NCBI GenBank assembly: GCA_034401135.1
Contig: JAWZSP010000007.1
Coordinates: 434,001 to 498,000 of the forward strand
Length of the DNA: 64,000 nt
From: Volutella citrinella
Taxonomy: Eukaryota > Ascomycota > Sordariomycetes > Hypocreales > Nectriaceae
Reading direction: 5' to 3'
Positions 55,701 to 64,000 of this stretch are shown one piece after another. Under the pieces are notes generated by a model, which made no database searches, was not told the DNA's origin, and was given only the letters and a program-made list of their open reading frames with translations. How positions within the stretch are numbered: position 1 is the stretch's first letter; every line of letters starts with the position of its first letter. The position numbers and the translations under genes are program-made.

Positions 55701-57803
55701 TTGAGGGGAGGAGCGGAGCGGAAGCCATCTGTTCGTCCCGCCCGGAAGCTACTTCCCGCCCAAAAAAAGAGAGCTTCGCGCGGGAACTGGATAATATTCT
55801 CTGGTCCAAGCCAGCCAGTGTATCTTCCCCTTTTACCCCTCTCTTTCGCTTTTTAGGTCAAACACGACAATCAACTTACTCGGACCCGACTAGCTAGCGT
55901 CTCGGGTTGCGTGCGAGAGCCAAGAAACACCGTGGTTGGCTTTGCCAGAACTAAGCATCAGCGGCCCCGTTGTCGTCGTGACAGTACCATGCGCGAGGCA
56001 CTTGGCATGTTAGATTGATGTCTTGGGGGCCAACCGATCGTGTGTCGCGCATCATCGGCGGCTGCCGCCACTGGACAAGCCAGGCTTTGGCACAGAGCAG
56101 GCGAGCGTGGCAACGACACAACCACCTGCGGCTTGGCTGCGCCGCCCCGCGTGGTCTTGCTCCGGGGGAGGGGCGTGGGCGCGGGCGTCACCATCGTCGT
56201 TGTCCGTACGTGACCATTGACGGTAGAGCGAGCCACGATGTAGGGGTTGTCGGGTCCCACCGTCGGCACTCAAGCCTCAAGCCTCGATGCTTGCCAAGGA
56301 CTCTGGGGCCTGGTCGCCGTCGGGGCAGTATTACCACTCGGTAACCTGTCGCTCACGGCCGAGTGCGCCCCCGCGACGGGATGCGACCGAACGTGTTGGA
56401 TTAACCTCGTCTCACGCTCGGCTATGAGAGCGCCAAGATGATGAATGCGTCGAGCCACAGCAACCCGGACGGATGGCACACACAGCACGACTCACGAGAC
56501 AAGCTGCCAAGGTGAGCAAGCAATTTAGGGACCTTGGCGCAGACGATCCGTTGCACGCCTGGTCATCGTCGTCAAGACAATGCCAAGTGTCTTGGCTGAC
56601 AGGGAATGCAAAGGCGATGAGCATCTCCGCCCGGCGGAAGAGGAGGAGTGAAAGCGAGGATGCGAGGCGGAGAGTGTGAGGGGAGGAGTGCTACGCGGAG
56701 GAGGGGTCGTCGCCGGTCGTAGTCAGCGAACCGACCACCAACCAGCCAACCCGGTCAGCCAGCCAGACGCACTGGTAGAAAAACAAGGCCCCGTTGTTGC
56801 TTCCAAGACTTCTAGAGCTTTTTGGGAGCCTTGGCACAGCAGGCTGGCCCTCGTCGAGTGTCATTGGGCATGCTGACGCAGTCCCTGTCCCGCCAAGAGG
56901 ATGCGGCGAATTCCGACCCACAACACTGCGACTGGGAGCAAGAAAGGTGCGCAGCTGCCTTGATCCTGTCTGCCTGTCCGTTTCGATGGGATTGTTCTTG
57001 GACTTTGGAAGAGGCACAGCACAGCACTGATGCAGAGATCGAGGCCAACCATTGATTCCTGGGTTCAGCCAGCCTCCCTGCCTCGCCGTTCTCCGAAGCT
57101 CACGAGGTAACCCTCCCTTGTTGGTTCTCTACGTATTGCCGAATCATCTCCATCCGGCCACCTCTCCCCCGTACCTCCTCCTAGCCTCCGGACGGACGTG
57201 TGTCTTGGCGGGCTGGCGCGGGGTTCCGAACCATCGCCGCCCGGCCAAACCGCGGCCTCCGTGTTAGCGTCCCCAACGAGCACTTTCAAACAAAAACAGA
57301 AGGTGATATTCCGCTGCACACTATTGGAAGGTTAAATAAAGGGACGCGGCTCTTGGCATCATTCTTGAATTTTAGTCAAGACTTGCTTCAGCAGCGCCAA
57401 GTCAGACTACAAGAGATAACAAGCAACCCGCAGGACAGCCAAGACAATCCATCGTTCTCGGGCTGCGACGAGGTAATAACAACACCCAACCAGAAACACA
57501 CACTCTCTCACACTCGCGTCATCCGACACGAAACAGACGCACACGCCCAGCCGATGAGAAAAATAAAGTAAAAGCCAAGCTCTTGAAACAAAGTGACACG
57601 AGTCAACCAGGGGGCAGTCTTCATGTTGCACTGACAGTGCGCACGACGCACAAGTGCTACCCCACAACACCATCATCGTCTTGTCCTCCTCAAGCATTGA
57701 ATCCCTTGCCCAGCCAAGCCAACGGCCTCAACACGCCCCAATCATCCTCAACCAGCGGTGATAACACCCGCCCTCGCCGCTCTCCTTCCCCCTCCCCCCT
57801 CCT

Positions 57804-58214
57804 TCAGATGGCACTCATCTGGTGAGCGCAGCACTTCCAGTCCCCGCCAGGGCCTTGGCGGAAGACGCTCGAACACATGGCGTCGGTGCCAACCATCTCG
57901 CCCTTGTGCAGCCGCCAAGCCGTGACGCGGTAGATGACGGCCGCGCTCATCAGGTCGACCTCGACAAAATCCGGGTCGCCGTGCACCTTGTATGCCGTCC
58001 ACGGCTCGTACTCGTCGTCGATGTACTCGTCAAAGGTCGGCTCCGTCTTGGGCGAGTAGACCTTGCGGTCGGGCTCGACGAAGACGGCGTCCTTGGACAC
58101 GTATTTGTGGATGGCCTTGGGCTTGTCGCAGAGCGAGCCCCAGAGGAGCTTGATGGCGTCGACCGTGTCCTCCTTGTTGCGGAACTTGATGGTTCCCGAC
58201 TTGGGCTCTGGCAT
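57804..58214 (-). CDS. SnoaL/NTF2-like small protein, 136 aa
   Basis: Single exon. Starts MPEPKSGTIKFRNKEDTVDA, then a helix (IKLLWGSLCDKPKAIHKYV) and KDAVFVEPDRKVY. A beta-rich half follows (WTAYKVHGDPDFVEVDLMSA, VIYRVTAWRLHKGEMVGTDA), ending FRQGPGGDWKCCAHQMSAI. Helix-then-curved-sheet order, the early D/W positions and the final W-x-C-x-x-H strand fit the SnoaL/DUF4440 branch of the NTF2 fold. Members include polyketide cyclases, small hydrolases and stress proteins. No specific active-site set can be assigned, so enzymatic function is unknown. The leader is typical and the frame is bounded by stops at both ends. Confidence 0.85.
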   Translation of the reverse strand: MPEPKSGTIKFRNKEDTVDAIKLLWGSLCDKPKAIHKYVSKDAVFVEPDRKVYSPKTEPTFDEYIDDEYEPWTAYKVHGDPDFVEVDLMSAAVIYRVTAWRLHKGEMVGTDAMCSSVFRQGPGGDWKCCAHQMSAI

Positions 58215-59462
58215 GGTTGGTGGATGGATAGATGGTAAGTATTAGTCGAGTGGTATAGTAGAGGCGATCAGTGCTTCGAGCAAGCCGTAGACAATTGTTT
58301 GCAAGTGTAGGTATGTTCTTTCTCTGTTGTAGACGATGCGAAAAGAGACGGACGGCCTGGTTACGTCGTCGACGAAATATCACCCACGCAATGAGGTTCT
58401 ACGCACTCAGTCGAAACCTGGAACGTGCCTCACCACCCCTGCCCAATTGACGTCAGCGATGTGCGGCATCTGGAGGGGCGGCCCGCAACCGTCATTGGCG
58501 GGCTGTCGTGCGACACTGGATGACCAGGAAATCGTCCTGCAATTCAAGCCATGGGTCTCTGATGCAATAGATGTCATTTCCTACGATCGGAAGACAGGGC
58601 ACGAGATTGTCATGGGATTTTTACCCTTGGGATGTTGTGCCATACTCGTGATGGTGAGAAGTGTGGATGAACAGACCCCCACTCTAATGAGATGATGGCA
58701 AACGTCATAAAGCGAGAGAATCCATGGCGGCTATAGCCCATTATTCGAGCGATGTTAGAAGCCAAACCTTCACTCATATCATTCTGCATGGGAATATTCC
58801 TGCTGATCAATGTCAAATCATCATTGCTTAGTATTGGATACACGTCCGAGTCGGAAAGACTCAAAACTCTAGGGTAGGGTCGTATCAACAGGACATCATT
58901 ACGGCCTGGGAGCAGCCAATAGGAGAAAACCCTACGAGGCAATGATACGTTGGTTGGGTTCTTTTTAACCAAGTTCCTCTTAATGGTTTTGATGCGCAAT
59001 AGTGACTGAGGTTAGACGAGGTTAGACACACACTAGTCCACCACAGGAAGAACATATTCAGTGCATTGTACAGTATTCATTTACTAACAGCTATATAGGC
59101 AGCCCAACTCCTCCTCGTTGCCGGGGTATAAAGTGTGGCAGAAACCGGCAATTAACGAGTTGACATGGTCATAATAGTAGTGTACGGCCATCAGCCATCA
59201 GTGGGAATGTCGTGTCTCCCGTGTCATGAAAGTTTTCCCCTCCTTTCGAAACGCCTCCCCAAAAAGCAAGACAAAGTTAAAAAAAAAAAGAGCACATTAA
59301 TCGGCGCGGCTATATTTCGTCCCCCCGTGGCTTCGGAGCCCTGGAAAAAGGAAATCTTTGGCGGTAAGGAGCGTGCAGAGAGAGGGAAATTGAGCTGTAA
59401 ACGACGCGTAAGAGGTATAGCATCAATGAGAGAAAAACAGGTAAAGGAAACAACAGGGCTGT
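58215..59462. other. intergenic, AT-richer, no supported gene
   Basis: A 129-codon minus-strand frame (58610-58999) lies here but shows no family feature. A poly-A tract is present near 59280-59291. Confidence 0.5.
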
Positions 59463-62294
59463 TCAGTGGAACTGCTCCTGGATGATGACGCGCGCTGCGA
59501 ATCCAGCGCAGCACTTGATGCCCATCTCGTGCTCGCACCAGGGGCACGCAACGGTCATGGACACCTTGCCCATGAAGCCCTGCTGCCTCGTCGGCGTCAG
59601 CACGCCCTCGGGGTGCACCATGGCCTCGTACAGCTGGCTCGGCATGTCCTGGTAGAACTTGCATTTGCAGCACTCGACGAACATCTTGGCCACCGCGTCG
59701 CGCGACTTGCTCGTGCTGAGCTTGCCGTGGTGCCGGGCCCCCTTGGCGTCGGCCGTGGCGGCCACCCGGTTGACCTTAAGCGGCACGGGCGGCGGCATGT
59801 CCATGTCCAGCCTGACGTGCGTCGATGCGTCGTCCTTGTCCGCGGCCGGCTGCCTGAGCCGGCCCTTGCTCTTGCCCTTGTGCCTGAGGGATGGGCGCTG
59901 CTGGACGGGGGAGGGCGCGTAGTGGCCCTCGTTGGAGGAGGAGTCGGTGTCCTTGTTGCTCGTGGTGGGACTGCGCAGGTTTGCGTTGGAGAAGGCTTCC
60001 AAGACTCGCTTGGCGGCCGCCTCGATCGGGTCGCAGTCCGAGTCCTCGGACTCGGTGGTCGGGTAGATGGACTGGCGCAGGTGGGCTGGCCGCGAGGCCT
60101 TCATGGCGGCCTCCATCGCGCTCGACGGCTGCTTGATACCCGAGAAGCCCGTCGGCATGCTCTTCTCCGACTGCGGCGGAGATGTGTCTGGGGTGCCGGG
60201 GGTGGCCGACCTGCGGAGAGGGTCCGAGTAAAACGAATCCTCCGACGAGCTCGTCGTCGGCCTGTACGCTGCTATATGGTTGTCCATGGAGACGGGCATA
60301 CGGGACTGCTCGAGAGTGCTTCTGCCAGGCGAGGGCTTGGGAGTCTTGGGCGTCATGGAGATGGAGGAAGCAGAAGCAGGCGACGATGGCGATGTGGGCG
60401 AGGAGGTGATGGAAGAAGAGCGGCCGCGGCCGAATGCCGACTTTGCGGCTCCCTTGAGGTTCCATTTATGCGAAGTGGTGGTGATGGCGGGACGAGGTTC
60501 GGGGAAGGGCTTGGGCTTCATGCCTGCCGCCGTGGTCTCGTAACGCACGCTCATCAAGGGCGCGCGCTTTTCCTTGAACGGGTTCAGCGACTCCATCGAG
60601 CTTCTCCCCTTCTCCGAGCTAGCGCTGCTGCTGGTACCCGACGCCAGGTCTCGCTTCGAGCTTCGCCTGGGCGGCGGAGGCGGCTTCGACGCAGTGGAGG
60701 AGCTTGACTCGCCCGACTTCAACTCGGGCCGGGCGGGGGCTGGCTTCTCCTGAGATCCGCTCTCCGCCTTGTCCCTTCCCGCCTCGGGTTGGGTCTTTGG
60801 CTCGTCTGGTTCCGTCTTTAGAGCGGTGCTCGAGGTTGATGGCGTGCTGCTTTCTTCTGGATCCGAGACTACCAGAACCTCCTTGTCGCTGGAGTCGGAC
60901 GCAGTACTCGCTGTTTTCCCAACACGAACACCGCCTCTTCTAACCAAGCCCTCCCCCTTAATGTGGGCTGGCAGCTCTGCAGGAGCAGTTTGCTGTTGGG
61001 GCTTGGTCTCTGCATCGTTTTCGTTGTCATCCGCAATAGCGCAGCTCTCAGCAGCGCTCGTGGGCTTCTTATCCGCACGGGCGCTCCAGAGGTAAATATT
61101 TGGCAGGTCCTGCTTCGTTGGCTCCTTGGGAGCGCTCATAGACCGGCCTCTACCAGTCGGTGGCTTGTTGGAAATAGGGGGATACGCGCGGCGTTGCGCA
61201 TCCGCCTCCCTGTCCCGGCCAGGAGGCCCGTTGGTCTTGAGGGGGGTGAAGGAGCCGTGGCCAGTGAATGACTTTCGCAGGGCCGGATGGACAGTGCTGG
61301 TCCCCTTGGCCTGGTCATCTAGCACCTGCTGGTGGAAGTCCTGCTTCTTCTTTTCCAGCCTCATGCCACCGAGGAACCCAGTCGGACTGGTCTGGTCGAA
61401 TGACGCTCGCCGCGTTTCGAATGAACATCTGAAAAGAGAGGAGAGGGATCCGGAGCGACCGCGCTTCGGGCTATCAGGGTCATCCTTGCGCGAAAGAGAT
61501 ATTCCGAGGAAGCTGGAGGAGCGCGGCTTGCTCTTGGGCTTGGGCTCGGGTTCGGGCTCCTTGGGACTTCGGCCCCGTTCACGGTTGGGCATGATGTAGC
61601 TGGGCGGTGCCTTGACCAACCGCCTGCCGCGGGGCCTCGGGTCCTTCATGGCCATCTCCTTTTCCATTTGTTTCTCGGCCTTCTTCTCTTCCTTCTTTTC
61701 CTTCTTGTGTCGATCATGCGCCTCCCAGGTGGGAGAATGGCAGATTGGCCTCGGCTGCTCAACCTGCGGAGGGAATGAAAACGCCACATTCTTGGGCGAA
61801 TGCTTATCCATGCTCGGCCTCACGGGGCAAGCAGAAGTTCCGTCGCCGGAGGAGTCGGTGTGTTTCCGTGATTGCTTGTCCATGCTTGGTCGAACAGGGC
61901 AAGCAGCGGTGCCGTCGCCCGAGGCGTCCGAGTGTTGCCGGCCATGCTTGGGCTTGTGGGGTTTCCGCGTGGCCTCATCCTCTGAAGATGGAAAAGACTG
62001 TGATGCCGGTGATGATGGGACGGATGTGTGCTGTCGAACAGGAACCGGAGGGGCGCGTTGGGTCTCCTTGGGAACGAGCCCAAAGCGCCGGGGCTGTGTG
62101 GTAGCTGACGACGGTGGATAGTGCTTCTTGTTGGGGTCGGAGCCTTGCGCTCGTAGGAGCTGCGGAAGCTTGTTAAAATTCGTTCCCGAGGGCAAATCAA
62201 TCAAGTGCCTTACCGAAAGCTGCTTCTCTAGGTCTAGCATGCGCTGCAGGCTGTTGGACCGATCGCGGTCCACCTTCTTGGTTATTTCTGTCAT
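59463..62294 (-). CDS. uncharacterised 943-aa low-complexity protein with Cys-rich C-terminal module
   Basis: Single exon. The N-terminal coiled segment (SNSLQRMLDLEKQLSVRHL) is followed by about 750 aa rich in Ser, Pro, Lys and Arg and likely disordered, with many SP/RSS sites that could be phosphorylated. Two 24-aa repeats (unit GDGT[AS]ACPVRPSMDK) occur near residues 115-165. The last about 90 aa look folded and probably zinc-binding: AVAKMFVECCKCKFYQDMPS, then SMTVACPWCEHEMGIKCCAG and a final ARVIIQEQFH. The CCKC...CPWC...CC pattern gives at least four suitable metal ligands. I recall similar C-termini in other Sordariomycete proteins without assigned function. The start is the first ATG after a stop. 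A regulatory or scaffold role is a guess only. Confidence 0.88.
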   Translation of the reverse strand: MTEITKKVDRDRSNSLQRMLDLEKQLSVRHLIDLPSGTNFNKLPQLLRAQGSDPNKKHYPPSSATTQPRRFGLVPKETQRAPPVPVRQHTSVPSSPASQSFPSSEDEATRKPHKPKHGRQHSDASGDGTAACPVRPSMDKQSRKHTDSSGDGTSACPVRPSMDKHSPKNVAFSFPPQVEQPRPICHSPTWEAHDRHKKEKKEEKKAEKQMEKEMAMKDPRPRGRRLVKAPPSYIMPNRERGRSPKEPEPEPKPKSKPRSSSFLGISLSRKDDPDSPKRGRSGSLSSLFRCSFETRRASFDQTSPTGFLGGMRLEKKKQDFHQQVLDDQAKGTSTVHPALRKSFTGHGSFTPLKTNGPPGRDREADAQRRAYPPISNKPPTGRGRSMSAPKEPTKQDLPNIYLWSARADKKPTSAAESCAIADDNENDAETKPQQQTAPAELPAHIKGEGLVRRGGVRVGKTASTASDSSDKEVLVVSDPEESSTPSTSSTALKTEPDEPKTQPEAGRDKAESGSQEKPAPARPELKSGESSSSTASKPPPPPRRSSKRDLASGTSSSASSEKGRSSMESLNPFKEKRAPLMSVRYETTAAGMKPKPFPEPRPAITTTSHKWNLKGAAKSAFGRGRSSSITSSPTSPSSPASASSISMTPKTPKPSPGRSTLEQSRMPVSMDNHIAAYRPTTSSSEDSFYSDPLRRSATPGTPDTSPPQSEKSMPTGFSGIKQPSSAMEAAMKASRPAHLRQSIYPTTESEDSDCDPIEAAAKRVLEAFSNANLRSPTTSNKDTDSSSNEGHYAPSPVQQRPSLRHKGKSKGRLRQPAADKDDASTHVRLDMDMPPPVPLKVNRVAATADAKGARHHGKLSTSKSRDAVAKMFVECCKCKFYQDMPSQLYEAMVHPEGVLTPTRQQGFMGKVSMTVACPWCEHEMGIKCCAGFAARVIIQEQFH
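61803..61946 (-). repeat. two tandem 72-bp units (24 aa each) in the 943-aa gene
   Basis: Unit boundaries 61803-61874 and 61875-61946. Each unit codes H[ST]D[AS]SGDGT[AS]ACPVRPS then MDK[QH]S[RP]K. The protein copies are about 80% identical; third-position changes show the duplication is not very recent. Confidence 0.85.
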
Positions 62295-64000
62295 TGTGTG
62301 ATGGGATGCCTCAGTCTAAGCAGAGTGTGGGGCTTTCGAGTTTGCGATTCCAGCTCAAAGCTGAAGAAACACGTTGATGCATAAAATAAAATCCGCGCCC
62401 GTGAGGGGATGCAAGACTGAGTCCAACGGAATGCGAGCAAATTTGGAAGCAGGACGGTAATTTTTCAAGGGCTTTGAGTGACGTGAGAGACGCGGACGGG
62501 GCGGTGAGGTTGGTGTTTGAGCAGGCGACGAGGGGCTGAACAGGGAACCAGGCTAGATAGTCGTCATGATCCTGGATTTCCTTGGATGGCTGGCTTCCTG
62601 TTCCTTGGACTCTGTTCTTCTCCCTCTGCTCTCACAATTCTGTTCCGCAGAGTTCAGAGGAGTGAGAAAATGAAGTGAGAGACTGGAGCGAACGGACGAG
62701 CAAGCCACTGTCAGCAGGCAGTGAATTACTCAACGCGCGGCGGTGGGGCGATGACAGGCACAACAACACCACAGGTACGGCCAATTCAGAGGCGGCGCAG
62801 AGGGACCAGTGGGATTGCTTTTGCTGGTGGAGGAGTGACACGAAGCAATTGCGAGGAGAGGAGCGAGAGTGTCACGACCCAGTGGCGATGTCAGAGTGGA
62901 AGTAGGAGGGAGAAATGCAAAAGAGCTGGGGAAATGCGCTTGGCTTGGGGGGGGGGGCGGCCGTTGAGCGTGTCGTGGAAATATCCATGGATGCCATCCT
63001 AGATATGAGAAGGCGAGCAGCCCGCCAGCCTCCCCCTGCACGCCTGAACAGCGGTCTCCCCGGTTGATGCGGGATAGGACAGGCACGTCGGCCACCCAAC
63101 ATGGGCACCATCTGAGCCGCCAGTGACCCGCCACCCTCTGCACTGTCTGCAGCCGACAGTCGCTAGAATCGGGGCCCGTGCCGTGCGGTGGGTGCCCGGG
63201 CCAAGGAGAGCGAGCTCCTCCCAGCGCCTGCTCTGCGGGCAGCCAGCTCGGCCGGCCGCTAGCAGCATGCGGGCTACACATGGTATCTGCACTGTGACTG
63301 AGGTGCCTTGCTGGTGTCGCCACCCTGGGCGGCAGGATATGATGCTTTAGACGGGCTGGGAACAGTCGTTGCGGTGGGTGTGGGCGGCTGCACCTCGAAT
63401 CCCCGAGCCCTAGCTGGCTGCTGCCGACTGAGGTTGGCCGTACTGGGCGGTCGTTGGCCCGAGTTGGCTGGAGCTGGCTGTAGCTGTCCTGTCAGGGCAT
63501 GGTGCGGCCCCGGAATACGAACTTGTCGTGATGGTGTGGCTGTCTGGGGATCCACGGGCGGCGCTGCTTCACAAGCTTGACAAGCAAGTGACAAGATGCT
63601 GATTCGATTATCCGTCGTTAGTTTCCCCCATCTGCAGCTTGTCAGCCCAGCCCGTCCGTCGCGTACATGATCCGAGTTCATCCAGCAAGACGACAGGTCC
63701 GTCTATCCGTTGAATTGATGCGGGACGCGGGAATGGAAGATGGGATGATCCACTGAGGCGCGTCGTTTCTGTGTCCTTGCTTCTGCGTCATCGTCGCATC
63801 ACGTCTCGCTCTAATTACGCGCAGGACTCGTGCTTACAGGACGGCACAGTACTCACTACCGGAGGCTGGTGTTGGCTTCTAAATTCTATGCAAGACAAAA
63901 AGTGGAGGTTGGTGGCGGACGGAAGGGCTGGTGCGCGCCCGGCACTCTCCACTACTCCCACGATCCCGGTCGGCCCCAGCGGAGGACGGAAGGTAAGGTA
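62295..64000. other. gene-free right end of the window
   Basis: 5' flank of the 943-aa gene, including a G-run of 11-12 at about 62946, then mixed GC-rich DNA to the edge. No gene recognised; a gene starting beyond the right edge is possible. Confidence 0.5.

Larger units (their letters stand above)
52247..57803. other. 5.5 kb gene-free stretch
   Basis: Begins with the ENA promoter. Further in are small low-complexity pieces (GTCTCC/ATCTCC repeats at about 54675-54702, CCCC and GA tracts). I found no protein with family motifs, no tRNA and no transposase on either strand. Open frames of 100-190 codons here are explained by GC-rich composition. A multi-exon gene or a noncoding RNA cannot be excluded. 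Confidence 0.5.

Noticed and set aside
58336..58695. Frame containing MCGIW, recalling the N-terminus of glutamine amidotransferases
   Set aside because: The Met-Cys-Gly-Ile match is only four residues and nothing after it resembles the family.
58610..58999. 129-codon minus-strand frame
   Set aside because: No family feature or codon pattern beyond chance in a moderately AT-rich spacer.
59466..60707. 413-codon plus-strand frame antisense to the 943-aa gene
   Set aside because: A mirror frame of a GC-rich, Ser/Pro-coding gene; its Leu/Gly/Arg/Val-rich composition is that of an antisense shadow.

Overview
This window is nuclear DNA of a filamentous ascomycete, most likely a Sordariomycete and probably Hypocreales. 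The reasons are short (about 50-90 bp) introns with GT..AG ends and GCTAAC-like branch points, GC-rich coding DNA, long gene-free spacers, and a gene set typical of that group (fungal ENA sodium pump, xylitol dehydrogenase, GH47 mannosidases, MARVEL and GPI-type surface proteins). The species call is inference. I joined exons by hand from splice signals, checking that every junction keeps frame.

Layout, left to right. 0-8 kb: the 5' part of an AP180-type clathrin adaptor (minus, cut by the window edge), mitochondrial aspartyl-tRNA synthetase (plus), and a small secreted GPI-type protein (minus). 8-17 kb: a long spacer, an uncharacterised 548-aa protein, a spacer with a doubtful small gene, and a GH47 alpha-mannosidase. 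17-24 kb: two tandem paralogues that each carry two RNase H1 N-terminal hybrid-binding (viroplasmin-like) domains but no RNase H domain, then UTP11 (ribosome biogenesis) facing a 606-aa protein with a Cys/Phe/Lys-repeat tail. 25-29 kb: CMC1 (cytochrome oxidase assembly) and a MARVEL-type membrane protein. 31-35 kb: an APH-like kinase, an AT-rich transposon-like scar, a maltose/galactoside-type acetyltransferase, and a small unknown protein. 37-41 kb: a DHA2-type MFS transporter converging on xylitol dehydrogenase. 43-52 kb: a sulfotransferase-like protein, a Na+/H+ antiporter and an ENA-type Na+ P-ATPase, all on the minus strand. 52-64 kb: a 5.5 kb gene-free stretch, a SnoaL/NTF2-like protein, and a 943-aa low-complexity protein with a Cys-rich C-terminus.

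Most genes are independent housekeeping or metabolic loci. Two groupings look meaningful. The antiporter and the ENA ATPase form a sodium-efflux neighbourhood, and a cluster of PacC-type hexamers lies upstream of the ATPase. The tandem double-hybrid-binding-domain genes share intron positions between genes and between the domains within each gene, so the domain was duplicated together with its intron. This pair is my best candidate for an under-described system: catalytic-domain-free RNA:DNA-hybrid-binding proteins.
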